This document shows positions 35,063-44,212 of a DNA stretch of 64,000 bases, piece by piece; position 1 is the first letter of the stretch, and each line of letters begins with the position of its first letter. The translations under genes were made by a program, and so were the position numbers. The DNA is from Methanococcoides vulcani. Its GTDB lineage: Archaea > Halobacteriota > Methanosarcinia > Methanosarcinales > Methanosarcinaceae. The DNA lies in assembly GCF_900111645.1 (NCBI RefSeq), contig NZ_FOHQ01000002.1, positions 248,001 to 312,000 of the forward strand, given 5' to 3'. The notes beneath the pieces are model-generated. The model was given only the letters and a program-made list of their open reading frames with translations, made no database searches and was not told where the DNA came from.

Positions 35063-35201
35063 CTTTCAATTCATGTGATCTTTTCTGTATCTATATTTTC
35101 TGTGAATCTATACATTTTATGTACCTGTATGGGTTATGTATCGTTCATACTGATACTAGTGTATAATATCGAATGTTATCTGTCATTTTAAGGTGAGAAC
35201 A

Positions 35202-35381
35202 ATGCCAAAAGTAAGTGTTGATATTCCACAGGAACTTCTTGATGATCTTAACGAACATGTTGGGAATGATAAGAAGTTCGTTAGCCAGTCCGATGCTATT
35301 AGAACGGCCATTCGCAAAATGCTTGACATGATGGATAACATAGACAGGCGTCACGGAAGGCTTGAGCAGGATAAGTCCTGA
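35202..35381 (+). CDS. Ribbon-helix-helix (CopG/NikR N-terminal type) DNA-binding protein
   Basis: The 59-residue protein has the RHH pattern: a short strand KVSVDIPQELL, then helix, then FVSQSDAIRTAIRKML. Such dimers bind operators through the strand. There is no effector domain. AAGGTGAG four bases before the ATG at 35202 fixes the start. It lies 140 bp after tRNA-Lys and is monocistronic, so its target is unknown. Confidence 0.8.
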   Translation: MPKVSVDIPQELLDDLNEHVGNDKKFVSQSDAIRTAIRKMLDMMDNIDRRHGRLEQDKS

Positions 35382-35532
35382 TGACTTTATGATATGTATG
35401 ATATGGTTTTGAGGTTAGCCTCATTATATGGCTTTATAATTTTCTTATGATCAGCTTTATGCCGATCAACGAAAAGAGGATGAAAAAGTACGGATCTAAA
35501 ATAAGCATGGTGTAATTATGCTTAATTTTGGA

Positions 35533-36306
35533 TCAAAGTCCCTTCAGAAAATTAAGGCTTTCTCTTCCTTCTTCCAGATCGCTCATCTCGGTGACGAGCC
35601 TGCCTTTGTAATTTGACAATCCTTTTTTCACAGATTCCCAGTTGACGGTGCCTCTGCCTGTTGGAAGATGTTCGTCCCTTTTACCCATGTTGTCATGCAG
35701 GTGCACATGTAGTATCCTGTCACTGCATTTTTCAAGAAAACCCTCAACATGTCCTGTTGTGTTCGCATGTCCTATATCCAGCGTCATTCCTACATTGTCA
35801 CGGTCAACATCATCCAGCATCCTGAGCATTTCATCAGGCTCCCTGCCAAATATCATCGGGAAATCCGGCATGTTCTCCACAGCAATGGAGATCCCGTATT
35901 CTTCAGCAGTATCGCATAGTTCCTGTATGGAACGAATATTTGTGTCCCATGCACGATCCGGTACCTTCTGTCCATATGGTGAAAGGTATCCGGGGTGTAC
36001 GACTGCAAGTTCCACAAATTCAGAAGCCAGAGGTAGGTAATTCTTCATTTGCCTGAGAACTTCCCTGTGTATACCGGGATTAAGACCAGCGAGGTTCATG
36101 TCAGAGAACGGCATGTGCAAGGTGAGTACAAGATTGGTAGTATCAAGCACTTCCTGAACCTTTGACAGGTTATCTTCGCTGAGACACTGGGTGCCTTCCT
36201 GTACCATTTCCCAGCCTGTGAAGCCTATGTCCTCAAGTTGATAGACCCAGGGGAGCGGGTCCTCACGGACTGCATTTGATGAGAAACTTAATCTGCTGAT
36301 ATCCAT
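35533..36306 (-). CDS. Xylose-isomerase-like TIM-barrel protein
   Basis: A 257-residue protein of the AP-endonuclease-2/xylose-isomerase superfamily. The metal-site positions are visible as ENMPDF, LDIGHANTTG, HVHLHDN and the C-terminal TEM strand. Members are sugar isomerases, epimerases or AP endonucleases; the sequence does not say which. It ends an operon with UPF0200 and UPF0201, starting 21 bp after the latter. Confidence 0.8.
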   Translation of the reverse strand: MDISRLSFSSNAVREDPLPWVYQLEDIGFTGWEMVQEGTQCLSEDNLSKVQEVLDTTNLVLTLHMPFSDMNLAGLNPGIHREVLRQMKNYLPLASEFVELAVVHPGYLSPYGQKVPDRAWDTNIRSIQELCDTAEEYGISIAVENMPDFPMIFGREPDEMLRMLDDVDRDNVGMTLDIGHANTTGHVEGFLEKCSDRILHVHLHDNMGKRDEHLPTGRGTVNWESVKKGLSNYKGRLVTEMSDLEEGRESLNFLKGL

Positions 36307-36327
36307 GCTATCTACTTCTCAGCTGCT

Positions 36328-36768
36328 TTATATCTTGGGCATTTCAGGCTCAAAAAGTGGAACCCCTTCTTCTGTGGGGGGTGCTAACCACTCGATGAGG
36401 ATCTCCATATCTTCCGCATTATCTGTCCTTATGTCAACATGTATGGAGCCAAGGGGTTCATCTTGGGTAGCTAAATTCAATTTCCCTATTGTTGCTACCT
36501 GTTTGTTAATGAGGAAATGTGTTCTTGCCGGGTTCTTATAATTGCCAGCGACCAGCCTTGTACGGGCAGTATCAATGATCTTTTCTCTCCTGAACAGGTC
36601 GTGTATGTTCCTGAGACTCTCGACATCACCGGTACCTTCGATGAAATTACCCTCATCGGTAGTTACCGCTTCTATCTCTATCAGCGGGAACATGTTCATG
36701 ACTGCCATCTCCACACGTTCCTTATCTTCTGTGGGATTGAAGGCAGTGCTGACTTTTACTTCGATCAT
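36328..36768 (-). CDS. UPF0201 / COG1325 RNA-binding-like protein
   Basis: The 146-residue archaeal protein begins EVKVSTAFNPTEDKERV and contains RNIHDLFRREKIIDTAR and NKQVATIGKLN segments typical of UPF0201. The family was predicted to bind RNA and linked to the exosome, but no activity is established. It overlaps the UPF0200 kinase-like gene by 4 bp (ATGA), so the two are translationally coupled. Confidence 0.85.
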   Translation of the reverse strand: MIEVKVSTAFNPTEDKERVEMAVMNMFPLIEIEAVTTDEGNFIEGTGDVESLRNIHDLFRREKIIDTARTRLVAGNYKNPARTHFLINKQVATIGKLNLATQDEPLGSIHVDIRTDNAEDMEILIEWLAPPTEEGVPLFEPEMPKI

Positions 36769-37304
36769 GCGTTCTCCAGTATTCCGTTGATCGTGTTCCT
36801 GAATGCATCGATGGTGTCGGTGTTCTCGACAGTTATGTCTGCCACTTTGATGGCTTCTTCAAGTCCCCATCCAAGTTCCCGTTCATCTCTTACCTTCAGT
36901 GCCTCGATGTCGGTCATATCATCGCTTCTGCCACGGTTCGAAACCCTTTCAAAGCGTATTTTCAGAGGTGCATCGATGAAGACCAGTGTAAAATCTTCCC
37001 CGAAATGTTCCTTGAAAAAGATGACCTCTGCTATTCCGCGTACCCCGTCCACAACGACAAGGTCCTTGCCTAAAGCCTCTATCTTTGGAACACAACGCTT
37101 TGCAACAGCATCCATGCCTTCCTTATCCCGCAGGTCGTTTGCCACGCCGCCAGTGTTGGCATCTGTGGGATCGAGTCCTCTCGCTTTGACCTCGTCGCGT
37201 ATAACATCTCCCATGTTTACAACATCGATATTTTCTTCTTTTACAACATCTGATGCTACGGATTTGCCTGCTGCCGGCATTCCTACAAAAGCTATGATCT
37301 TCAT
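36765..37304 (-). CDS. UPF0200 P-loop kinase-like protein
   Basis: A 179-residue P-loop protein with Walker A GMPAAGKS at about 8-15, an RxR lid (RFERVSNRGR) and a C-terminal helix typical of nucleotide kinases. UPF0200 members resemble adenylate or dephospho-CoA kinases, but the substrate is unknown. It leads the UPF0200-UPF0201-TIM-barrel operon; a TATA-like sequence lies in the 144-bp gap to the divergent dus gene. Confidence 0.85.
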   Translation of the reverse strand: MKIIAFVGMPAAGKSVASDVVKEENIDVVNMGDVIRDEVKARGLDPTDANTGGVANDLRDKEGMDAVAKRCVPKIEALGKDLVVVDGVRGIAEVIFFKEHFGEDFTLVFIDAPLKIRFERVSNRGRSDDMTDIEALKVRDERELGWGLEEAIKVADITVENTDTIDAFRNTINGILENA

Positions 37305-37448
37305 ATTTTGTGACCCTATTGTGGTTTAAGTAATAATATATTGAAATTATAGTGTTTACGTATTAGTGTATATTATAGGTATGTTGAACGGGATTATCAA
37401 GGTTTTGATTTTATATATCAGTATGTCTTTGTGTGAGTTGAGCTTAAT

Positions 37449-38405
37449 ATGAGACTGGGCGGCGTGGATCTTGCTGGTAACCTTTTGCTTGCACCTATGG
37501 CGGATGTGACGAATCTGGCCTTCAGGCTGATGTGCAAGAGATATGGCGCATCCCTGACATTTACTGAGATGATAAGCTCAGATGCAGTTGTACACGGTAA
37601 TGAGAAGACCTTCCTTCGGGGGATGACCTGTGAGGAAGAGCGCCCCTTTGGAGTGCAGCTATTTGGTCACTGTCCGGAAACGATAACGGCTGCAGCACTT
37701 GTTATTGAGGAAATGTTCGATCCAATTGTAATTGACATGAACCTGGGATGTCCATCCCCTGCCATTACAAATGCCGGGTGCGGTTCCGCATTACTTCGCT
37801 CACCTGAAATTGTGAGTGACATCTTCAGGGATCTTTGTGAGAACGTGAACACTCCGGTAACTGCAAAGATACGTATCCTTGAAAATATGGATGACACTCT
37901 TGATATTGCGAACCGGCTGGAGGAAGCTGGCGTCTGTGCGCTCACTGTTCATGGACGTACAAGGGAACAGGGCTATCAGGGGTTTGCAGACCATCGTTAT
38001 GCAAAGCGCATTAAAGAGGAACTATCTATTCCGGTTATCGCCAATGGGGACGTAAAGGATGGCGAGTCTGCAAAACGTATTCTGGAATACACCGGATGTG
38101 ATGGTTTGATGATCGGGAGGGCAGCTATGGGTGACCCTCATGTTTTCTATCGGGTATCCCGTTTCCTTGAGAATGATGAGGTCATTGGAACTTGCTGTGA
38201 GCAGCGCAGGGATGATCTGCTTGAATACATTGAACTGCTGGAAAAGTTCGATCTGATGACACATGTGAACATGAAGGCACATTCCCAGTGGTTCACCAGG
38301 GGTTTAAAAGATAGCAGGCGTATGCGTATGGAGATGGGTAGTGCTGATTCTCACGTTTCTCTTGTGGAATGCATTCGCAATATGTGCGGGAATAATTCTG
38401 AATAA
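37449..38405 (+). CDS. dus: tRNA-dihydrouridine synthase family protein
   Basis: A 318-residue FMN-binding TIM barrel. It has LAPMADVTNLAFR, the EMISSDAV strand, DMNLGCPSP with the catalytic Cys, the TVHGRTREQGYQG phosphate region and GDV-KDGESAKRIL plus GLMIGRAAMGDP flavin loop. The family reduces specific uridines in the tRNA D-loop. It is monocistronic; the ATG at 37449 follows an AT-rich leader. Confidence 0.88.
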   Translation: MRLGGVDLAGNLLLAPMADVTNLAFRLMCKRYGASLTFTEMISSDAVVHGNEKTFLRGMTCEEERPFGVQLFGHCPETITAAALVIEEMFDPIVIDMNLGCPSPAITNAGCGSALLRSPEIVSDIFRDLCENVNTPVTAKIRILENMDDTLDIANRLEEAGVCALTVHGRTREQGYQGFADHRYAKRIKEELSIPVIANGDVKDGESAKRILEYTGCDGLMIGRAAMGDPHVFYRVSRFLENDEVIGTCCEQRRDDLLEYIELLEKFDLMTHVNMKAHSQWFTRGLKDSRRMRMEMGSADSHVSLVECIRNMCGNNSE

Positions 38406-38590
38406 CATTTTGTACATATGTGCATTAATTGTCATAAATGCCTTTTGATATCGTTTTTTGAATATATTATTCTATTTTCGGGTTGGTTTTTTTCATTGAT
38501 TTACCGAAAGACTAAATAGTAATCAGGATTGTACACAATTAAACATTGCATTTAGACTGCGATATATATTTTTGGCAGTCAATGTGTGTG
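38406..38590. promoter_or_regulatory. por operon promoter region
   Basis: The AT-rich gap after dus contains a strong TATA box, ATATATATT at 38562-38570. The expected transcript start is near 38590-38595, about 135 bases before porG. I see no gene in it. Confidence 0.5.
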
Positions 38591-38726
38591 GGAAAACAGC
38601 TACGTCCTAAAGGTTTACGCTTTTTGGCGATACATTCCGAATACCTGTTGGATCTTATCCAAAAATGAATGTGGTAGCTGTTCATTATCGAACTATTATA
38701 CACTTATTGTCTTACGGAGAATACAC
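38591..38726 (+). promoter_or_regulatory. Potentially structured 5' leader of porGDAB
   Basis: A perfect 9-bp long-range stem joins AACAGCTAC (38595-38603) with GTAGCTGTT (38674-38682). Inside it ACATTC (38632-38637) pairs with GAATGT (38667-38672), stacked against the first stem, and this encloses a TTGGAT/ATCCAA hairpin (38648-38653 with 38657-38662). A small CGC/GCG stem fills the remaining arm. The leader is long for an archaeal transcript. It could be a riboswitch-like control or an mRNA stabiliser; it matches no known class I recognise. Confidence 0.5.
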
Positions 38727-38730
38727 ATGA
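38665..38730 (+). CDS. Possible upstream leader ORF of 21 codons
   Basis: An ATG at 38665 opens 21 codons, and the TGA overlaps the porG ATG as ATGA. This arrangement would couple porG translation to the leader. No ribosome site is clear, the ATG lies within the leader's inner stem, and the peptide has no recognisable family, so it may be fortuitous. Confidence 0.25.
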   Translation: MNVVAVHYRTIIHLLSYGEYT

Positions 38731-39269
38731 AAGAAATACGAATACACGGTAGAGGCGGACAGGGTTCTGTTACTGCTGCCGAGCTGCTGGCTGTTGCAGC
38801 TTTTGCTGATGGTAAGTTCAGCCAGGCATTCCCGGCTTTTGGTGTGGAACGCCGTGGTGCACCTGTTCAGGCATTTACAAGGATCAGTGAAGATCCTATC
38901 AGACTCAGGGCTCAGGTCTATGAGCCAGACTATGTTATCGTCCAGGACCCAACTCTCCTTGAAGTAGTCAGTATCGCAAGCGGTGCAAAGGACGACGGAC
39001 TAATTCTTATCAACAGTGACTTTGATCCGGAACACTTCGACCTTGACACCAACGCCAAGATCATGACCGTCAACGCTACAAAGATAGCTCTTGATATTAT
39101 TGGAAGACCTATTGTGAACACTGTTCTGTTAGGTGCTTTCGCAGGTGCGTCCGGTCTTATCGATCCGGCATCCATCAAGGAAGCTGTCATGGAGCGCTTC
39201 CCCGGAAAGGTTGGTGAAAAGAACGCAGAGGCTATCCAGAAAGCCTACGATATGATGATGGAGGCTTAA
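38727..39269 (+). CDS. porG: Pyruvate:ferredoxin oxidoreductase, gamma subunit
   Basis: A 180-residue gamma subunit starting with [17 protein letters not shown] and containing [13 protein letters not shown], both diagnostic of 2-oxoacid oxidoreductase gamma chains. In methanogens pyruvate synthase runs from acetyl-CoA, CO2 and reduced ferredoxin to pyruvate. GGAG seven bases before the ATG at 38727 defines the start; the frame is open for another 47 codons upstream but through the leader. The order porG-D-A-B is standard for methanogens. Confidence 0.95.
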   Translation: MKEIRIHGRGGQGSVTAAELLAVAAFADGKFSQAFPAFGVERRGAPVQAFTRISEDPIRLRAQVYEPDYVIVQDPTLLEVVSIASGAKDDGLILINSDFDPEHFDLDTNAKIMTVNATKIALDIIGRPIVNTVLLGAFAGASGLIDPASIKEAVMERFPGKVGEKNAEAIQKAYDMMMEA

Positions 39270-39272
39270 GTT

Positions 39273-39533
39273 ATGACAATTCCACTAGGAGGAGTCTGTG
39301 CTCCAGGTTCCACTCTTGTTAACAAGACCGGAGGATGGAGAACATTCAAACCTGTTTTTGATTATGACAAGTGCATCAAATGCAAGCTGTGTGAACTCTT
39401 ATGTCCGGATATGTCCGTAGACCCAAGGGACGATGGTTTCTTTGAGTTCAACTATGACTTCTGCAAAGGATGCGGTATTTGTGCTAACGAATGTCCAAAG
39501 GACGCTATTGAAATGGTTCTGGAGGAGAAATAA
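39273..39533 (+). CDS. porD: Pyruvate:ferredoxin oxidoreductase, delta (ferredoxin) subunit
   Basis: An 86-residue 2[4Fe-4S] ferredoxin-like subunit with two CxxCxxCxxxCP motifs (CIKCKLCELLCPD and CKGCGICANECPK). It wires electrons between the thiamine site of PorB and free ferredoxin. It starts 3 bp after porG and shares one base with the porA start (TAATG). Confidence 0.95.
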   Translation: MTIPLGGVCAPGSTLVNKTGGWRTFKPVFDYDKCIKCKLCELLCPDMSVDPRDDGFFEFNYDFCKGCGICANECPKDAIEMVLEEK

Positions 39534-40747
39534 TGCAGCGCGATTTTGAGAAAGACAAGAAGAACATGGTCGTAGTTGAGGGATCATATGCAGTGGCTAG
39601 TGCTGTAAAATCATGCAGGCCAAATGTTATCTCAGCATATCCGATCACCCCGCAGACACATATTGTGGAAGACCTTTCACAGTTCATGGCTGACGGTGCG
39701 ATACCAAATTGTGAGTACATCAACGTAGAATCTGAGTTCTCTGCCCTTTCCGCACTGGTAGGTTCATCCGCAGCAGGTGCAAGAAGCTACTCTGCAACAA
39801 CCTCTCAGGGTCTTGAACTTATGCACGAGGTACTGTTCAACGTTTCAGGTATGAGATTACCTGTTGTAATGACCGTTGTAAACAGGGCAGTAAGTGCACC
39901 AATCAACATCTGGAACGATCATCAGGATTCCATCTCCCAGAGAGACACAGGCTGGATCCAGCTCTATGCAGAGGACACACAGGAAATTTCCGATATGACC
40001 GCACAGGCATTCAAGATCGCCGAGGATCCGGAGATCCTGCTTCCGGTAATGACCTGTATGGACGGTTTCATCCTGTCCCACGTCTATGAACCGGTCGTAC
40101 TTCTTGAAGATGACATTGTGGCAGAATACCTGCCGCCGTTCGAGCCAGAGTTCAAGCTCGACCCGAAGAATCCAAAGACCTTTGGTGCATTCGCAGATCC
40201 AAATTCCTACACTGAGTTCAGGTACCTGCAGCAGCAGGCAATGGACAAGGCATTGAAGAAGATCGAAGATGCTGCTGCTGAGTTCTATGACCTCTTTGGC
40301 AGGCACTACGGTGGTCTTATTGACACATATGAGACAGATGATGCTGATATCATCCTCATGGCAATGGGTTCAATTGTAGGTACCATCAAGGATGCCATTG
40401 ACAAGCTCAGGGCAAAAGGCGTCAAGGTCGGTCTGTTAAAGGTCAGGTCCTTCCGTCCGTTCCCGGTTGAAGCTATCAGAAATGTCGTCAAGGATGCAAA
40501 AGTAGTTGTTGCACTTGATAAGAACATCTCTATCGGTCTTAACGAGGGTGCACTGTTCACCGAGACCAAGGCAAGCCTGTACAACACCAAGATCGATGTT
40601 CCTGTGATCGGCTTTATGATCGGTCATGGAGGACGTGATATTCCTACAGGTACTATAGAGAACATCATCGATGAGGCAAAGAAAGTAATAGATTCAGGTA
40701 TCACTGTCGAAAGCCAGTTCACTGACCTGAAGGAGGAGTTGTTATGA
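39533..40747 (+). CDS. porA: Pyruvate:ferredoxin oxidoreductase, alpha subunit
   Basis: A 404-residue alpha chain. The N-terminal GSYAVASAV and [14 protein letters not shown] segments and the later [13 protein letters not shown] and NVESEFSAL are family landmarks; the C-terminal half is the transketolase-C-like domain. With PorB it forms the active site. Its ATG overlaps the porD stop, and its stop overlaps the porB ATG by 4 bp. Confidence 0.95.
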   Translation: MQRDFEKDKKNMVVVEGSYAVASAVKSCRPNVISAYPITPQTHIVEDLSQFMADGAIPNCEYINVESEFSALSALVGSSAAGARSYSATTSQGLELMHEVLFNVSGMRLPVVMTVVNRAVSAPINIWNDHQDSISQRDTGWIQLYAEDTQEISDMTAQAFKIAEDPEILLPVMTCMDGFILSHVYEPVVLLEDDIVAEYLPPFEPEFKLDPKNPKTFGAFADPNSYTEFRYLQQQAMDKALKKIEDAAAEFYDLFGRHYGGLIDTYETDDADIILMAMGSIVGTIKDAIDKLRAKGVKVGLLKVRSFRPFPVEAIRNVVKDAKVVVALDKNISIGLNEGALFTETKASLYNTKIDVPVIGFMIGHGGRDIPTGTIENIIDEAKKVIDSGITVESQFTDLKEELL

Positions 40748-41619
40748 AATCACTGTTAGCACCAGGACACAGGGGATGTGCAGGTTGCTGTGACGCAATG
40801 GCTGCAAAGTTCACACTCATGGCAGCTGGCGAGGATTGCATTGTTGTGAGTCCTACCGGATGCCTTGAAGTTATGACGACCCCATACCCTGAATCATCAT
40901 GGGGTGTCCCATTTATCCACTCCCTTTTCGAGAACAACGCAGCAGTCGCATCAGGAATTGAAGCTGCTCTCAAATCAAAGGGCGAAATGGGCAATACAAA
41001 GATCATTGCAATGGGCGGTGACGGTGCAACCCTTGATATTGGTATGCGCTCCGTATCCGGTGCATTCGAGCGTGGACACGATTTCACATTCGTCTGTATC
41101 GACAACGAAGCATACATGAACACCGGTGTACAGAGAAGTGCTGCAACACCATTTGCTGCATCCACTACAACCAGTCCATCCGGTAAGGTATCCTTCGGTA
41201 ACATCCGTCCGAAGAAGAACATGCCTGCTATCATAGCTGCACATGGTTCACCATACGTTGCCACAACTTCCATCGGATATCCAAAGGATATGATCAGGAA
41301 GGTAAAGACAGCAGTCGATGTTGAAGGTCCTACCTACGTGCACGCACATTCACCATGTACAACAGGATGGGGATTCGATACTTCCAAGACCGTAGAGGTC
41401 GCAAAGATGGCAGTAGAGACATGCCTCTGGCCACTCTATGAAATGGAAGATGGTGAGATCACCAAGGTCAAGAAGATCAAGAATCCAAAACCAGTAGAAG
41501 ATTATCTCAAGATGCAGCGCCGTTTCAAGCACCTTTTCACAAAGGAAGGCGGAGACGAGTTCATCAAACAGATCCAGGCACTCGCTGACGAGAACATTGT
41601 GAAGTTCGGGTTACAGTAA
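40744..41619 (+). CDS. porB: Pyruvate:ferredoxin oxidoreductase, beta subunit
   Basis: The 291-residue thiamine-diphosphate-binding subunit. The [10 protein letters not shown]...DNEAYMNTG metal/ThDP motif is clear, and [10 protein letters not shown] near the N-terminus with Cys at VSPTGCLE and later CTTGW supplies cluster ligands. GAGG in the porA end precedes the ATG. The terminator stem begins inside its last codons. It is the final gene of the operon. Confidence 0.95.
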   Translation: MKSLLAPGHRGCAGCCDAMAAKFTLMAAGEDCIVVSPTGCLEVMTTPYPESSWGVPFIHSLFENNAAVASGIEAALKSKGEMGNTKIIAMGGDGATLDIGMRSVSGAFERGHDFTFVCIDNEAYMNTGVQRSAATPFAASTTTSPSGKVSFGNIRPKKNMPAIIAAHGSPYVATTSIGYPKDMIRKVKTAVDVEGPTYVHAHSPCTTGWGFDTSKTVEVAKMAVETCLWPLYEMEDGEITKVKKIKNPKPVEDYLKMQRRFKHLFTKEGGDEFIKQIQALADENIVKFGLQ

Positions 41620-41626
41620 ACCCGAA
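41605..41626 (+). terminator. por operon terminator overlapping the porB stop codon
   Basis: TTCGGGTT (41605-41612) pairs with AACCCGAA (41619-41626) around a 6-base loop, and long T runs follow. The porB TAA (41617-41619) lies in the loop and first stem base, so a terminating ribosome would cover the hairpin. Confidence 0.75.
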
Positions 41627-41693
41627 ACTCATTTCTTTTTTATTTCTTTTATTTTTCTATCGTTCTTCGCTTCCTGTTCTGATGATGTTTAAT

Positions 41694-43094
41694 TTAGTAG
41701 CTGTCGCTTTCCTCTTTAAGACCGTCAAAGTATTTCCGTGTCTCATGAGAAATTATCCTGCGTAATGCCAGAATAGCTATTAGGTTCGGGATCACCATCA
41801 GTCCGTTAACGATGTCTGCCAGAACCCAGATGGTATCAAGTGTCAGATACACTCCGCCTCCTACCAGTGCGATGTAGATCACCCGGTAAGGCATGATCCC
41901 CCGGACACCTACAAGGAATTCCACACATCTTTCACCGTAGTAATTCCATCCAAGTATGGTCGTGAATGCAAAGAACATCAATCCTATCCCGACAATGTAT
42001 ATCCCGATACTTTCCAGACCTGTAGAAAAAGCATAGCTGGTCATGTAAGCACCTTCGTATTCACTTGTCCATGAACCCGTCATTACAAGGACGATACCTG
42101 TCATTGTACAGACGATTATCGTGTCGAAGAATGTTCCTGTCATGGAAATGAGGCCCTGTTTTGCAGGCTCCTTTATCCGGGCTGCAGCTGCTGCGATGGG
42201 TGCACTTCCAAGTCCTGATTCATTGGAGAATACTCCTCTTGCAATTCCCATCTGGACCGCAAGGATCATGGTGGATCCAAGGAAACCTCCTGCTGCAGCT
42301 GTCGGGGTGAAGGCGGAACGTATGATAAGTGAAATTGCTGAAGGCAGTGAGCTGACATTTGTGGCTATTATGAGCACGCATCCCAGCACATAGGCTATGG
42401 CCATGAAAGGAACTACCACCTGTGCGACCTTCGCTATACTTCTGATGCCGCCGACCGTTACCATGGCCACTAGGACGGTAATTACAATTGCAGTATAGAA
42501 CGGGGGAACATTGAATGTTATAGCTGCTGAATCAGCGATCGCATTGACCTGTGGGAAGATGCCGATCCCGAAGAACGCGACACAGATGCCACTAAAAGCG
42601 AAGAAGGTCGCAAGCGGCTTGCTATATGACTTGTCCGAAAGCCCGTTGGTGATGTAATGCATGGGTCCGCCTGCCATCTGTCCGTTCTCATCGATGGTCC
42701 TGTACTTGACCGCCAGCATGCATTCGGCATATTTTGTAGCCATTCCGAAGAACGCTGCCAGCCACATCCAGAAAAGAGCCCCTGGTCCTCCGGTTTTGAT
42801 GGCAGTGGCAACCCCTACGATGTTGCCGGTGCCAATTGTGGCTGCAAGCGCCGTTGTCAGGGCTGCAAAACTGGAGATATCTCCCGCGTTGTCATTGTCT
42901 GACGGGTCCGGCCTGATAACATACCGTAATGCCAGGGGTAGCCTGAAGACCTGTATAAAACCGAGGCTGAGTGTGAGATATACTCCTGTTCCCACAAGAA
43001 ATAGCAAAAGCGGTGGTCCCCAGACAAAGCTATCAATGGTCCTGAGAACACTGAGAATATCAGGTTCGGCGGTAAACAGGTTCAGAAAATCCAT
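41694..43094 (-). CDS. Alanine/glycine:sodium (AGCS) symporter
   Basis: A 466-residue membrane protein with about 11 hydrophobic segments. The AGCS motifs GTGNIVGVATAI near residue 90 and GIARGVFSNESGLGSAPIAAA in the second half are diagnostic. It imports alanine or glycine, or a related amino acid, with sodium. It is encoded alone on the minus strand, between por and nth, and starts at an ATG with TATA-like sequence upstream. Confidence 0.93.
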   Translation of the reverse strand: MDFLNLFTAEPDILSVLRTIDSFVWGPPLLLFLVGTGVYLTLSLGFIQVFRLPLALRYVIRPDPSDNDNAGDISSFAALTTALAATIGTGNIVGVATAIKTGGPGALFWMWLAAFFGMATKYAECMLAVKYRTIDENGQMAGGPMHYITNGLSDKSYSKPLATFFAFSGICVAFFGIGIFPQVNAIADSAAITFNVPPFYTAIVITVLVAMVTVGGIRSIAKVAQVVVPFMAIAYVLGCVLIIATNVSSLPSAISLIIRSAFTPTAAAGGFLGSTMILAVQMGIARGVFSNESGLGSAPIAAAAARIKEPAKQGLISMTGTFFDTIIVCTMTGIVLVMTGSWTSEYEGAYMTSYAFSTGLESIGIYIVGIGLMFFAFTTILGWNYYGERCVEFLVGVRGIMPYRVIYIALVGGGVYLTLDTIWVLADIVNGLMVIPNLIAILALRRIISHETRKYFDGLKEESDSY

Positions 43095-43237
43095 ATTATT
43101 CTCTATAGGCTCTTAAAGTATATTTATTTCAATGATGTTTTCTGTAGATCGGTTGCAGGATGTTTTGCTTAATTCAATTTGGTTTCATTTCAGGAAATAT
43201 TTTTGTATCGTGCTAACAAATTACCTATGGGATCACA

Positions 43238-43870
43238 ATGGACAATACCAAGAACTTTGATCGCATATGGTCTATACTGAAAAATGAATATCCTGATCCG
43301 CAACCTGAACTGGACTACACTAACGAGTTCGAGCTCCTGATCGCAACGATCCTTTCAGCACAGTGCACGGATGCACAGGTGAACAAAGTTACGGCTGAGC
43401 TTTTCCGAAAATACCCTGATGCCGGGTCACTTGCTGCTGCTGATATAAATGATCTGGAAAAGGAGATATATTCCACCGGATTCTATCGTGCAAAATCAAA
43501 GAACATCAAAAGGACATCACAGTTGATCATTTCTGATTTTGGAGGTAAGGTCCCGGATACCATGGAAGATCTGACATCGCTTCCCGGCGTTGCAAGGAAG
43601 ACCGCCAACATCGTGCTTGCAAGGGGTTTTGGCAAGGTTGAAGGCATTGCCGTGGACACCCATGTGAAAAGAGTTTCCGGCAAGCTGGGGCTTACTGGGA
43701 ATACCGACCCGAAGAAGATCGAACAGGACCTGATGAAGCTTGCAGAACAGGATGAATGGGATGGCCTTTCAATGACCCTTATCCTTCACGGACGTCGGGT
43801 CTGTGATGCGAAGAAGCCGAAGTGCATTATATGCATGATTGCTGAATTATGTCCTTCCAGGCTCGATTGA
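43238..43870 (+). CDS. nth: Endonuclease III
   Basis: A 210-residue DNA glycosylase/AP lyase that removes oxidised pyrimidines. The helix-hairpin-helix LPGVARKTANIV carries the catalytic Lys, VDTHVKRV gives the catalytic Asp, and the C-terminal cluster ligands are CX6CX2CX5C (CDAKKPKCIICMIAELC). Length is typical. It lies near DNA polymerase IV but separated from it by a decayed gene tail. Confidence 0.95.
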   Translation: MDNTKNFDRIWSILKNEYPDPQPELDYTNEFELLIATILSAQCTDAQVNKVTAELFRKYPDAGSLAAADINDLEKEIYSTGFYRAKSKNIKRTSQLIISDFGGKVPDTMEDLTSLPGVARKTANIVLARGFGKVEGIAVDTHVKRVSGKLGLTGNTDPKKIEQDLMKLAEQDEWDGLSMTLILHGRRVCDAKKPKCIICMIAELCPSRLD

Positions 43871-43919
43871 AAATTGGTTTTCTGTAAGTTGTGATATGTC
43901 TGATAATTTTGTAAATTGA

Positions 43920-44060
43920 GAACATAAGATAGTTTACGGCTTGCTGACCCACGAATGGTTGAGCTATATGCAGTACGGGAAAGCCAATTATCCATTCCTG
44001 TTCTCACTGGCGATGAGGATAAATCCGTTCGATAAGGATGCAAGTGTGATAGTGGAGTGA
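43920..44060 (+). pseudogene. C-terminal remnant of a decayed gene
   Basis: A 46-codon open stretch ends at TGA 44058-44060 and is preceded by an in-frame TGA with no good start or ribosome site. It encodes a compositionally normal, protein-like segment (HEWLSYMQYGKANYPFLFSL then NPFDKDASVIVE) that resembles the C-terminal tail of a longer protein. A strong terminator follows 9 bp later. I do not recognise the parent family with confidence; an ion-channel tail is my best guess. Confidence 0.5.
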
Positions 44061-44069
44061 TAATTCCTG

Positions 44070-44107
44070 AGAACTTCCATGAGCATTTTTCAGTTCATGG
44101 GAGTTCT
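44070..44107 (+). terminator. Strong terminator after the gene remnant
   Basis: A 13-bp stem with one G-U pair (44070-44082 with 44095-44107) encloses a 12-base loop, followed by a CTTTTTC-type T-rich run. It follows the remnant's stop by 9 bp and lies about 105 bp before dinB. Confidence 0.7.
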
Positions 44108-44212
44108 TATCTTTTTCATCTTTTGATTGTGAGGTGAATCATTTTAATGATCTCACTTTCACTCCACTTGCCAAATCCTTAAAATCAACTTCATACATAC
44201 TAACTCTTTACA

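Noticed and set aside
34989-35381. Integrated element at tRNA-Lys
   Set aside because: No integrase, no repeat of the tRNA 3' end and no shift in composition; only a small RHH gene follows.
38586-38726. 47-codon in-frame extension of porG
   Set aside because: It starts at a GTG near the expected transcript start, shows no conserved sequence, and the real ATG has GGAG at correct spacing.
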